Assembly (NCBI GenBank): GCA_934621705.1
Contig: CAKTUP010000004.1
Span: 1-40,403, forward strand
DNA length: 40,403 nt
Direction: 5' to 3'
DNA from: an uncultured Petrimonas sp.
GTDB lineage: Bacteria; Bacteroidota; Bacteroidia; Bacteroidales; Dysgonomonadaceae
Translations under genes and position numbers: made by a program
The notes under the pieces: generated by a model
What the model saw: the letters and a program-made list of their open reading frames with translations, nothing else
Told to the model about the DNA's origin: nothing
The model's database searches: none
Shown here: positions 26,252-34,540 of the stretch, one piece after another
Layout: each line of letters starts with the position of its first letter
Numbering within the stretch: the first letter of the stretch is position 1

Positions 26252-27193
26252 CTACAACGGCACTATGTATTTTTTCAACGCCGCGTCTTTGAGCGAAGCC
26301 GGAATAGCGTTCTTTATTTCGTCGATAACAATACCGATCAATCGCTCGCGAATAAATTCTTTTCGGGTAATGAGACTGATTTCGCGAACAGGCGTGGCAT
26401 CTTTAAACGGACGGACGTTTTTCTTTTGCTGCTCGGAAAGATCATAGGTTGCCATTTCGGGAATAACGGTGAGTCCGTCGTTGTCATCCACAATTTTTAT
26501 AAGCGTGTCGATGCTTCCCGCTTCAAACGAGAAAATAGAGGGCGAATTGCGCCTTTTTTTCAGGTTGCACAGGTGCAGAATTTGCGTGCGGAAACAATGA
26601 ACTTCGTCCAGCATCCAAAGCTTGGAACTGTTTAAATCATTCTCGTCCAATTCGTTTTTCACATAAAGCGATCGTTCTTTGGGAGAAACATACGCGAAAA
26701 AACGCTCGTAATAAAGCGGCCGTTCGGCAATGGAATCGTCGTTTAGCGGCGTTGCCAGAATTCCGCCGTCGAGCGAATCGTTCGCCAAGCCCCGGAGTAT
26801 ATTTTCGGTTGTCAGTTCTCTCACGGTAATGCGGATATCGGTGTTTCCCTGCGCGTGAACATCCATCAGTTTGGGCAGCAGATAGGGCGAAACCGTAGGA
26901 ATAATTCCCAGCCGGAACGTGCCTTTTATAATGCCTTTTTCTTCTAAAATAATCTCTTTTATCTGATTTATCTGCGCCACGGAAACACGTGCCTGATCGA
27001 TAATTCTCCGTCCGATTTCGGTGGGTTGAACCGGGAGCTGCGTACGGTCGAAAATTTTAACGCCCAGCTCGTCTTCCAGTTTCTGGATCATCATACTCAA
27101 CGTGGGCTGAGTAACGAATGACGCTTCGGCCGCCTTCGAAAAATGGCGGTGGTTGTCAACCGCGATTATGTATTCGAGTTGTTGAATGTTCAT
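26252..27193 (-). CDS. oxyR: OxyR-type LysR-family redox regulator
   Basis: 313 residues. An N-terminal LysR winged helix (NIQQLEYIIAVDNHRHFSKA, then FVTQPTLSMMIQKLEDELG) is followed by the substrate-binding-like domain. The peroxide-sensing pair is conserved: LDEVHCFRTQILHLC places Cys200 and Cys209 at the spacing of E. coli Cys199/Cys208, within an OxyR-like context. It would activate peroxide-defence genes when the disulfide forms. Its start codon overlaps the stop of the flavoprotein gene by four bases, so it is co-transcribed with it. Confidence 0.9.
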   Translation of the reverse strand: MNIQQLEYIIAVDNHRHFSKAAEASFVTQPTLSMMIQKLEDELGVKIFDRTQLPVQPTEIGRRIIDQARVSVAQINQIKEIILEEKGIIKGTFRLGIIPTVSPYLLPKLMDVHAQGNTDIRITVRELTTENILRGLANDSLDGGILATPLNDDSIAERPLYYERFFAYVSPKERSLYVKNELDENDLNSSKLWMLDEVHCFRTQILHLCNLKKRRNSPSIFSFEAGSIDTLIKIVDDNDGLTVIPEMATYDLSEQQKKNVRPFKDATPVREISLITRKEFIRERLIGIVIDEIKNAIPASLKDAALKKYIVPL

Positions 27194-28167
27194 TGCTGAT
27201 AGCTTGAGAAATACTTCATAAACTGAACACGTTCGTATAACAACGGGCTCGCGATATTGGCATAGTTGAGCTTTCCTTTAAAATCGGAAATGTACTCGTA
27301 ATTGTTTTGTTCCATCCATTCTTCCACGCAGGTTATCATATTGCCTACCGCGTCAACTCCCTGCTCGTAGAGCACGCTGCAAAGCTGAACGCCCGATGCT
27401 CCGGCAAGAATTCCTTTGATGGCGTCTTCCCACGAATGTACTCCGGTGGAGCAGGCGATATCGAAATCGGGCACTCGCCCCGAAACAATGGCCGTCCAGC
27501 GCAGCGTATCGTGAAAATCGGAAGGATTGCTGAAAACCGTTCCGGCAGTGATCTCCATTTTGTTGATATCGATATCGAGCTGATAAAACCGGTTGAAAAG
27601 CACAATTCCGTCGGCTCCCAGCGCTTTCATTTTGCCCACCAGGCCGGGCAGGTTTCCGATGTTTTTGGCCATCTTCACCACCACCGGAATTTTCACCGTT
27701 TTTTTCATCTGTTTTACGATGCTCAGATAGGAATCTTCCAGATACGTATCTCCGAATTCGCCGGCGTTGAGCAGAAACACGTTTAGTTCAATGGCGTCGG
27801 CTCCTGCATCTTCAATGCTTTTGGCAAAATCCGTCCAGCGCGTCAGTTTATACGCGTTTATGCTGGCCACAACGGGCACGCTGCACGTCTCCTTTACCGA
27901 ACGGATCAGTTCAAGGTATTTCTCCACGTGATTCATTTCGATGTAGGCGTTGATGTAGTCCGCTGCTTCGGGATAATCGGAGATTTGGGTGAGTTTTTCG
28001 GTGTGATTCTCAATCTGTTCTTCGAACAACGATTTAAGAACCACCGCCCCGATTCCGGCTTTATCGAGTTCTTTAATCTTCGATAACGAGTTGGTTAAGC
28101 CGCTGCTGGCAGCTATAAACGGATTTTTCAGGGTTAATCCGGCGAATGTTGTTTGTAAGTTTGTCAT
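27190..28167 (-). CDS. Dihydroorotate dehydrogenase-like flavoprotein
   Basis: 325 residues from ATG 28167; a TTG frame extends to 28194 but gives no family residues. FMN-binding TIM barrel of the DHOD family: FAGLTLKNPFIAASSGLT at the start, PVVVKMA, and the phosphate loop STGVHSWEDAIKGILAGASGVQL near the end. The usual catalytic loop NxSCPN is replaced by NVFLLNAG (129-136), so the Cys/Ser base is absent and classical dihydroorotate oxidation is doubtful. Bacteroidetes genomes carry this as a second, uncharacterised DHOD-like gene. It is first in an overlapping operon with oxyR, hinting at a redox role (inference). Confidence 0.8.
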   Translation of the reverse strand: MTNLQTTFAGLTLKNPFIAASSGLTNSLSKIKELDKAGIGAVVLKSLFEEQIENHTEKLTQISDYPEAADYINAYIEMNHVEKYLELIRSVKETCSVPVVASINAYKLTRWTDFAKSIEDAGADAIELNVFLLNAGEFGDTYLEDSYLSIVKQMKKTVKIPVVVKMAKNIGNLPGLVGKMKALGADGIVLFNRFYQLDIDINKMEITAGTVFSNPSDFHDTLRWTAIVSGRVPDFDIACSTGVHSWEDAIKGILAGASGVQLCSVLYEQGVDAVGNMITCVEEWMEQNNYEYISDFKGKLNYANIASPLLYERVQFMKYFSSYQQ

Positions 28168-28311
28168 TTCGAATGAATGTTTTTCGATTTTCAATTAGGG
28201 CAAAAATAATGTTTTTTATTGATAAAATGAGTGATTTTGGGAAAAGTTTGAAGTATTGGGAATTTTTTGGCTGTGTATTATTAAGGAGTACAAGAATGTG
28301 TAGCGACACTA

Positions 28312-28359
28312 AACCCCTCCCCGCCTACCGGCGGTACTCCCCTTTGGTAAAGGGGAGAG
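28312..28359. repeat. CCCCTTT palindromic intergenic repeat, copy 1
   Basis: CCGCC-TACC-GGCGG (28321-28334) then CTCCCCTTT-GGT-AAAGGGGAG (28337-28357), a perfect 9-bp stem, preceded by AAACCCCTCC. Related double-hairpin copies occur at 38826-38881 and, inverted, at 38926-38974. Confidence 0.7.
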
Positions 28360-28433
28360 TTGCGGGCTATGAATATTTGGAGTAAAATTCGACAAACGCC
28401 CACGCAACCGCACCCCGCACCTCGCACCCCGTT

Positions 28434-29096
28434 TCACCTTTCCCCGAAAATCAACGTCCCCACGCGAATAATGGTCGCACCTTCTTCAATGGCAATACCG
28501 TAATCGCCCGACATGCCCATCGATACTTCTTTGAAGTTTTCATCATCGGCAAAATACTGCTGTTTAAACTCGTCGAACAACGATTTTATCAACCGAAACT
28601 CGCTTCGCACCTGCTCCAAATCATCGGTATAGGTGGCCATTCCCATTACGCCGGCGAGTTGCACGTGCGAACAATCGCGCCAGTTGCCTTCGGCAAGAAA
28701 TCGGCGGCATTCGTCGGGTGAAAAACCCGATTTGGTTTCTTCGTCGGCCACGTGAAGTTGCAGCAGGCAGGCGATTTTCCGGTTGTTGGCGGCCGCCTGC
28801 TTCTCGATTTCGAGCATCAGCCGCTCGTTGTCCAAGCTGTGGATAAGATGCACAAACGGCGCGATAAATTTCACTTTGTTGCGTTGCAGGCTGCCCACAA
28901 AATGCCACTCGATATCGGCGGGAAGCGCGGATTGTTTTGCCGCGAGTTCCTGCACACGGCTTTCGCCGAACAGCAATTGACCATCGTTGTAAGCTTCCAG
29001 AATTTCGTTGTTGGAATGAAACTTGGAAACCGCAACGATTTTCACTTCCAATGGAACCGATTCGCGCAGGGTATCGATATTGGCTTTTACGCTCAT
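28434..29096 (-). CDS. YggS-family PLP homeostasis protein
   Basis: 220 residues, single-domain alanine-racemase-fold protein. VAVSKFHSN holds the PLP-binding Lys (about residue 24); FGESRVQEL, WHFVGSLQRNKVK, HSLD, and the C-terminal SMGMSGDYGIAIEEGATIIRVGTLIFG are family blocks. It keeps free pyridoxal phosphate in balance in the cytoplasm and has no known enzymatic activity. Its start overlaps the DUF4494 stop by four bases, so the genes are translationally linked. Confidence 0.95.
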   Translation of the reverse strand: MSVKANIDTLRESVPLEVKIVAVSKFHSNNEILEAYNDGQLLFGESRVQELAAKQSALPADIEWHFVGSLQRNKVKFIAPFVHLIHSLDNERLMLEIEKQAAANNRKIACLLQLHVADEETKSGFSPDECRRFLAEGNWRDCSHVQLAGVMGMATYTDDLEQVRSEFRLIKSLFDEFKQQYFADDENFKEVSMGMSGDYGIAIEEGATIIRVGTLIFGER

Positions 29097-29545
29097 TCTT
29101 CGGCCTTGGATTTGCTTTCCGCAACGTACTTAAATACGTCCATAATAGCCGTTTCGTTTACCGATGCCAGCGTATAATCGATCATTGTTTTTCCCATTTC
29201 GGCTTCCACCGTTTCCACCGCTTCCTTCAGCGTGGTTGCCTGCACGAGCATGTTCACGGCCGTTTTCTTCTCGGCGCCGCTTTTCTCGTCCAGCGTAATG
29301 AAATAGAGTTTGGCTTTGTAATATCGGTCGCCCGTTTCGTTGAAAAACGTATCGGAAAACTTCACCCGTTTAATATCGGAAACCGTAAATTCGCCCGACA
29401 TATAGGGCTGCATTTCTTCAATAATCCGCGCTTCGGCTTCGGTAAACGACAGCGCATCCACCAAATACGGCTCCGTTACCGTTTTTATCATACCCGTATC
29501 CAGGGTCTTATCATATCGAACCTTGCATTCAAACCAATTGTGCAT
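29093..29545 (-). CDS. DUF4494-family protein
   Basis: 150 residues beginning HNWFECKVRYDKTLDTG, followed by TEPYLVDALSFTEAEARI and GEFTVSDIKRVKFSDTFF, which I recognise as the Bacteroidetes-restricted DUF4494. No signal peptide or membrane segment; alpha/beta composition with a short alanine/lysine-rich tail. The function is unknown. It is co-translated with yggS through a four-base overlap. A promoter of the TTTG-N20-TAATTTCG form lies upstream. Confidence 0.8.
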   Translation of the reverse strand: MHNWFECKVRYDKTLDTGMIKTVTEPYLVDALSFTEAEARIIEEMQPYMSGEFTVSDIKRVKFSDTFFNETGDRYYKAKLYFITLDEKSGAEKKTAVNMLVQATTLKEAVETVEAEMGKTMIDYTLASVNETAIMDVFKYVAESKSKAEE

Positions 29546-29572
29546 AAAATGTTGTGTTTTAAAATTGAAGTG

Positions 29573-29604
29573 CGAAATTAAGAAAAATATGCGATGTGGT
29601 CAAA
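29573..29604 (-). promoter_or_regulatory. Promoter of the DUF4494-yggS operon
   Basis: On the minus strand TTTG (29601-29604), 20 bases, TAATTTCG (29573-29580): one mismatch to TAnnTTTG with ideal spacing, about 28 bases upstream of the ATG. Confidence 0.5.
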
Positions 29605-29621
29605 CAACAATCTATTTTTCC

Positions 29622-29629
29622 TACTTTTG
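29622..29629 (+). promoter_or_regulatory. Promoter -7 box of the amino-acid antiporter gene
   Basis: TACTTTTG is an exact TAnnTTTG match 23 bases before the permease ATG. No clean TTG is seen 19-21 bases upstream. Confidence 0.45.
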
Positions 29630-29652
29630 TGTTTCTACTTTTTGCTTGAAGG

Positions 29653-31068
29653 ATGAAACAACAAAAACAGCTCGGACTTTGGCTTTTGGTCTTCGTATCG
29701 CTGGGATCGATGATCGGGTCGGGGATTTTTAATTCGCCGAAAGACCTTATCAGCGTTGCCAACCCGATGGGTACGTTGATCACGTGGATCATCGGCGGGG
29801 CGGGAGCATTGATGCTTGCTCTGGTTTTTATCTATCTGTCTGCCAAAAAACCGGAACTCAAAAGCGGTATTTACGCTTACGCGCGCGACGGTTTCGGCGA
29901 CTATATGGGATTCAATTCCGCGTGGGGTTACTGGTCGCTGGGATGGCTGGGAAATATCAGCTATTTGGTGCTGTTTTTTAAAACGCTGAACGATTTACTG
30001 GGCGAGTACGCGCTTTCACCGTTAACCTGTTTTATACTGGGTTCGGCGATCCTTTGGCTCTATTATTTTATTTTGTTGTCGGGTGTTCGCGAAGGCGCTA
30101 TCCTGAATTTTGTGGTTACCGTTGCCAAACTTGTGCCTATCGCTTTGGTGATTTTATTGGGATTTTCGCTGGTGAATAACGAAATTTTCAACGTTCCCGA
30201 CTGGCAAACCAAACTGGCTTCCAACGGAAAATCTACCACTCCGTTGTTGCAGGTAAAAGATGCCATGGCGGTGGTGTTGTGGTGCTTTGTGGGAATAGAA
30301 GCGGCTTCGGTATTATCGGGACGCGCCAAAAGCCAGCAGACGGTGCGCCGGGCAACTATTATTTCGGTGTTTTCGGTGCTGGCCATTTATGTCCTGATTA
30401 CGATCATTGCCATGGCGAGCGTTCCGGCCAAAGAACTCGCCGCTTCAGACACGCCGCTGTCGCTTGTGCTGGGAAAAACGATGATCGGAAGCGCCGGCTC
30501 GTTTATCGTACAGGTGGGGATTATGATCTCGGTGTTGGGCGCGAGTTTATCGTGGATCATTTTATCGGTGGAAACGATGTATGCATCGGCACGCGAAGGC
30601 GTTATGCCGAAAGCGCTGGCCAAAACAAACAAAAAAGAAACTCCCGTTAATGCGCTATTGCTTACGCAAATTTTCACACAGGTTTTCCTGCTCTCCATTC
30701 TTTCGTCGGCATTCAACGAAACCTATCTTTGGGCAATTACCATCGGCACCACCATGGTGCTTATTCCTTATCTGCTTTCGTCACTTTATGCCGTAAAAAT
30801 CTCTTTTGGAGATAATCGGGAGAAAAACATCAACAGGCTGATTGCCGTTTTGGGAACGTTGTACGCTACCTACGTTATTTACGCCGTTGGCATCCGGTAT
30901 CTTTTTCTATCGATTATTTTCTATGCGGTTGGCGCCATCGTTTTCCTGAAAGGCAGGCACGAACAAAAACAAAAGCCCAAACGCTGGGAATGGGCTTTTA
31001 TGCTGACGCTGATTGCGGCGGCAATCTTATTGGTTATTTTGATAGCAAACGGAACAATCCGGTTGTAA
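29653..31068 (+). CDS. APC-family basic amino-acid/polyamine antiporter (ArcD-like)
   Basis: 471 residues with about 12-13 membrane segments. The N-terminal GSMIGSGIFNSPKDL is the APC substrate-binding helix-1 motif; SAKKPELKSGIYAYARDGFGDYMGFNSAWGYW and DAMAVVLWCFVGIEAASVLSGRAKSQ are typical of the basic amino acid/polyamine antiporter group (arginine/ornithine-type). It sits in the inner membrane and exchanges amino acids. There is no arginine deiminase operon nearby, so the exact pair of substrates is unknown. It converges with the TonB receptor, 114 bases apart, with no strong terminator visible there. Confidence 0.88.
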   Translation: MKQQKQLGLWLLVFVSLGSMIGSGIFNSPKDLISVANPMGTLITWIIGGAGALMLALVFIYLSAKKPELKSGIYAYARDGFGDYMGFNSAWGYWSLGWLGNISYLVLFFKTLNDLLGEYALSPLTCFILGSAILWLYYFILLSGVREGAILNFVVTVAKLVPIALVILLGFSLVNNEIFNVPDWQTKLASNGKSTTPLLQVKDAMAVVLWCFVGIEAASVLSGRAKSQQTVRRATIISVFSVLAIYVLITIIAMASVPAKELAASDTPLSLVLGKTMIGSAGSFIVQVGIMISVLGASLSWIILSVETMYASAREGVMPKALAKTNKKETPVNALLLTQIFTQVFLLSILSSAFNETYLWAITIGTTMVLIPYLLSSLYAVKISFGDNREKNINRLIAVLGTLYATYVIYAVGIRYLFLSIIFYAVGAIVFLKGRHEQKQKPKRWEWAFMLTLIAAAILLVILIANGTIRL

Positions 31069-31182
31069 TTTGCTTCGCGTAATTAACTACGCAATATTCA
31101 GCTTTGCCGTTATTTGTCGTCTCGTCGAATTATTCAACTCCACAATGAATATCTACTGAATTACAACCAAATTGCCATAAAA

Positions 31183-33576
31183 TTATCTATTAATCGTATA
31201 TCTCACCGTTGCACCCAAGCGAACGGGATATCCCCGTTGCACGTAAGGATTCTCTTTTCCGGCCATATCCGATGCTTTGAAATAGAACGAGTTGTATTTC
31301 TTATCGAATATATTCTTTCCCCAAAGTTCCAGTGCAAAAGAACCTTTTTCGGCAGTAACGCTGGCGTTGGTTAATCCGTAGAACGGCTGGTAAACCGAGT
31401 TGTCTTCCGTCCAGTAAATTTTTCCGGCGCCGGTGTATTGCATATTGGCGATCAACCGGTCGATAAACGAACCGTAGTTGAAATGAAACACGTAGCTGGC
31501 GCCAATGCTCAGCGTGTGTTGCGGAGCAAAGGGAATGTAGTTTCCGGAGTAATCTACCTCAACATCCTTGCCGTTTTCTTTTGTGGTTGTGAGATAATCG
31601 GCAAAGCGCGCGTCGGCAAAACCGTATTCGGTAAACAACGTAAAGTTATTGGTGGGGTTATACCGTAAACTCAGTTCCACGCCCTTGCTGGTAGATTCTC
31701 CGGCATTGGTAACAACCCGGCCGAACGTACCCTGATCAATAAGCTGAATGATTTGAATATTGTCCACTTTCGTGTAAAACAAGGCGAATGTGGCTTTAAG
31801 CCTTCTTCCGAACATTTCGCAACGTCCGCCCAGTTCATACGTCCAGCTAATTTCGGGCTCGTACGAAAGTTGCTGTTCAAGCGTGGGCGTCTGCACGCTG
31901 GTTGGGGGTGCAGTAGTTGGAGCGCCACCGCCGCCTCCGGGACGTTGCGGCATTGCTTTCATCGCGTTGCGCATCAGCGATTCCATTAACGAGTTTTGAA
32001 GCAACTTGGAGAAGGCCTGCTCGTTGTATCCGCCTGTTTTATAGCCTTTCGATGCCGAAAGATACACAAAAGCCGTTTCAACGGGTTGATATTTCAGCGC
32101 GAATTTGGGTAAAACCTGCACGAAGTTTTTGCTGAAAGTGCCCTGCATAATGGTATCGCCATTCACTGGCGTTCCCGGAGCCGTCTGCGGCGCTTGTCTG
32201 AAGCGAAATTCTATATCGGCGCCTTTGCTTTCGGTGAAATAATCAATTTCGGCATGTTCGTAATCGAGCCGGATACCGCCGGTTGCCGACAAGCCTTTTA
32301 ATCCGAAAATATCATTCAATGTAGATTGATGGAACAACGCCAAACCATTCGATGGTTTTTTGTAAACTCCCGGAAGATCAATGCGATCCGTGGTATATTT
32401 CATAACCACAGGAGTGTTCGGATTTCTTGCCAGCGCATCAAAAACCGATTGCAGGCCTACGATTCCATCCTTTTTAATGGCTACCGGCGTGTCGATGGTG
32501 CGGTTGTCGTAAAATCCGAAAGCGCCTACCACCCAGCGGTATTTGTTTTGCGTTTCCGATTTCAGCGTTATCTCCTGACTCAACGAATGCTGCGTTTGCT
32601 CCTGTCGAATGGAGAAAACCGATAACGGCGTGTAATCCTGATCCATTTTCATATCGTCTTTCAAAAACTGGTATCCGGTGGTTGAGTTCAGGCTGAAACC
32701 GTTGCCCATGTACTGCAGCGAAAGTCCGTTCGTGAGCAGATGACGGTCGTACGACGACGGTTCGTTGAAATTCACCGCCGTGGAATCTTCGTGCATGTAC
32801 GGAAAAGCGCCGCCCGTTACATAATCATAATTTCCGAAAAGCAACGCTTTAAACGATGGCGTGATCTCCCACTCCATTTTTATTTTTCCACCCATGTTTT
32901 CGGACGCGTCCACGTTTTTCCCGGTATAGTTGTTGAGAAAATATCCGTCGTCTTTCTGATAATAAGCCCCAACCGACAAGCCGAAATTATCGGATAACTT
33001 GCTGTAGTTGGAACCTTTTACCGAAAACTGTCCGTAGTTCCCGCCGCTCAGCATCAGCGATGTGCCCTGAAACGACAACGGCGAAAGCGTATAAATATTC
33101 ACAATTCCGCCAATGGCATTGCGGCCGTAAAGCGTTCCCTGCGCTCCGCGCAACACTTCCACGCGCTGAATGTCCTGAAACTCGAAATCGAATGCCGACG
33201 GGTTGAAACTCGGCACATTATCCACATACAAACTCACGGTTTGAGAGCCCAGCCTTGCACCGATTCCGCGGATGTAGATGGGCGTGGAAACCTTGGAGCC
33301 GTAAGACGGTATAAAAAAGTTGGGGATGGCTGCGCTCATATCGGGAAGCGACCCTATCTGATTATTGTTGAGCTGCTTGGGCGAAAGAACGGAAACTGCC
33401 GTAGGCAAATTTCTCAACTGGTTGGTTTCTTTTACCGAAGAGCTTACCACCACTTCGTCTAAGTAATACACCTTGAGCGAATCTTTGGGTGTGTCGTCTT
33501 TATCGGGTTCAATAGTTGTGGCGTAAGAAATAAAAATCTGGCTGATGGCCAATAAAATAACTGTCAATCTTTTCAT
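31183..33576 (-). CDS. TonB-dependent outer-membrane receptor
   Basis: 797 residues; signal peptide about 1-19 (LLAISQIFISYA). Following a short linker, YYLDEVVVSSS is the TonB box, then the plug (about 45-175: PTAVSVLSPKQL, TPIYIRGIG, SLYVDNVPSF, VEVLRGAQGTLYGRNAIGGIVNIYT) and a 22-strand-type barrel ending VRLGATVRYTINR. It lacks the SusC-type N-terminal domain and has no SusD partner, so it is more like a siderophore or metal-complex receptor. A low-complexity loop PQRPGGGGGAPTTAPP is predicted near residue 545. It is divergent from the rSAM/lipoprotein cluster, 214 bases away. Confidence 0.92.
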   Translation of the reverse strand: MKRLTVILLAISQIFISYATTIEPDKDDTPKDSLKVYYLDEVVVSSSVKETNQLRNLPTAVSVLSPKQLNNNQIGSLPDMSAAIPNFFIPSYGSKVSTPIYIRGIGARLGSQTVSLYVDNVPSFNPSAFDFEFQDIQRVEVLRGAQGTLYGRNAIGGIVNIYTLSPLSFQGTSLMLSGGNYGQFSVKGSNYSKLSDNFGLSVGAYYQKDDGYFLNNYTGKNVDASENMGGKIKMEWEITPSFKALLFGNYDYVTGGAFPYMHEDSTAVNFNEPSSYDRHLLTNGLSLQYMGNGFSLNSTTGYQFLKDDMKMDQDYTPLSVFSIRQEQTQHSLSQEITLKSETQNKYRWVVGAFGFYDNRTIDTPVAIKKDGIVGLQSVFDALARNPNTPVVMKYTTDRIDLPGVYKKPSNGLALFHQSTLNDIFGLKGLSATGGIRLDYEHAEIDYFTESKGADIEFRFRQAPQTAPGTPVNGDTIMQGTFSKNFVQVLPKFALKYQPVETAFVYLSASKGYKTGGYNEQAFSKLLQNSLMESLMRNAMKAMPQRPGGGGGAPTTAPPTSVQTPTLEQQLSYEPEISWTYELGGRCEMFGRRLKATFALFYTKVDNIQIIQLIDQGTFGRVVTNAGESTSKGVELSLRYNPTNNFTLFTEYGFADARFADYLTTTKENGKDVEVDYSGNYIPFAPQHTLSIGASYVFHFNYGSFIDRLIANMQYTGAGKIYWTEDNSVYQPFYGLTNASVTAEKGSFALELWGKNIFDKKYNSFYFKASDMAGKENPYVQRGYPVRLGATVRYTINR

Positions 33577-33605
33577 CGGGTTAAAAATATACTAAATTTA
33601 GACTG

Positions 33606-33636
33606 CAAAGTAACGCGATAAACAAAAACGAAACAA
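33606..33636 (-). promoter_or_regulatory. Promoter of the TonB-dependent receptor gene
   Basis: On the minus strand TTG (33634-33636), 20 bases, TTACTTTG (33606-33613), close to the TTG/TAnnTTTG consensus; 29 bases lie between the box and the ATG. Confidence 0.45.
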
Positions 33637-33790
33637 TCCCTACAAATAGTGATTTTTTTCATTAATTGAGACAAAATCACAAAAAATGTGGCTATTTTTG
33701 AAAATAATTGAAATTCCATGCAACGTTTTTACGATATTTGCATCTATACTAATACGAACTCATTTTATCAAAACTAAAAATTGATAGCGT

Positions 33791-34300
33791 ATGAAGAAAA
33801 TTGTATTAACAACCTACACCAAAATTATTGCCTGGTTTTTAAGTATTTTGGGATTTACTGCCGCATGCGACATTATCGAACCCAAAGTTGAGTACGGTAC
33901 GCCGTCAGCCGATTTTATCGTAAAAGGAAAAGTTACCGATAAATCTTCGCAAAAACCGATTACCAATATCGCCGTTATTCGAAAAGCACGTACATCGCCC
34001 TACGGAAACGACACCGTGAAAACCAATACCGATGGCAATTTTGAATTGAAGTTCAACGAGTTTCCGGGAGTAGATCACTGGATTTATGCCGAAGATTTAG
34101 ACGGTACGGACAACGGCGGATTATATGCCAAAGACTCGCTTACGGTAAACACTTCGCAAATGAAAAATGTAAAAAAAGGTACCGGAAATTGGTATCAAGG
34201 CGTTTTTGAAAAGGGCGATGCGAATTTCCAATTGAAACACGAAACAATGGCACTGTACGGTACGCCGGCAGCCACTTATAAGAAAAAGGAAGAGAAATGA
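33791..34300 (+). CDS. Radical SAM-associated putative lipoprotein
   Basis: 169 residues. The signal has lipobox TAAC with Cys26. After it, VEYGTPSADFIVKGKVTDKSSQKPI starts a small carboxypeptidase-regulatory-like beta-sandwich (about 38-115), with a looser region containing DHWIYAEDLDGTDNGG. It ends MALYGTPAATYKKKEEK. Tyr-Gly-Thr-Pro occurs twice (near the N-terminus of the mature protein and near the C-terminus). The neighbouring radical SAM enzyme and second lipoprotein fit the Bacteroidetes rSAM/lipoprotein system, in which such a lipoprotein is the presumed substrate. Function is unknown. Its stop overlaps the next start by four bases. Confidence 0.85.
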   Translation: MKKIVLTTYTKIIAWFLSILGFTAACDIIEPKVEYGTPSADFIVKGKVTDKSSQKPITNIAVIRKARTSPYGNDTVKTNTDGNFELKFNEFPGVDHWIYAEDLDGTDNGGLYAKDSLTVNTSQMKNVKKGTGNWYQGVFEKGDANFQLKHETMALYGTPAATYKKKEEK

Positions 34301-34527
34301 AAAAACGCTTTCTGCATTTCTACGATAAAGTCATCATCGCCGCTTTGATAGGCGCATTGGGATTAATAAGTTGTTGCCGAAAAACGTATCCCGAAAAGAA
34401 ACAGGAACAAGCCGAATCGAAACTGGATTCGTTAAAGAATGCCGACACCATCCGAATTATCCGCGATAGGTTCGATAACAACCCCATCGCGATGTACGGA
34501 GTACGTCCGACGGAAAACATCAAATGA
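34297..34527 (+). CDS. Small second lipoprotein of the rSAM cluster
   Basis: 76 residues. Signal with lipobox LISC at Cys26 (followed by a second Cys), the same position as in the preceding lipoprotein, and a similar start (MKKxxLxxYxKxI). The mature part is short and charged, with a probable helix (EKKQEQAESKLDSLKNADTI), and ends IAMYGVRPTENIK. The near C-terminal MYGVRP parallels LYGTP in the first lipoprotein. It lies 13 bases before the radical SAM start and overlaps the first lipoprotein by four bases, so the three genes form one unit. Confidence 0.78.
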   Translation: MKKRFLHFYDKVIIAALIGALGLISCCRKTYPEKKQEQAESKLDSLKNADTIRIIRDRFDNNPIAMYGVRPTENIK

Positions 34528-34540
34528 TATCTTTACAAGC

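Noticed and set aside
31077..31092. Terminator after the antiporter (GCGTA/TACGC)
   Set aside because: The stem is only five pairs with no T-tract; too weak to call.
31114..31374. Small plus-strand frame after the antiporter
   Set aside because: It runs into the antisense of the TonB receptor and has no recognisable family or promoter.
34439..34540. Longer start for the radical SAM protein
   Set aside because: The extra residues overlap the second lipoprotein gene in another frame and match nothing; ATG 34541 gives the usual family start.
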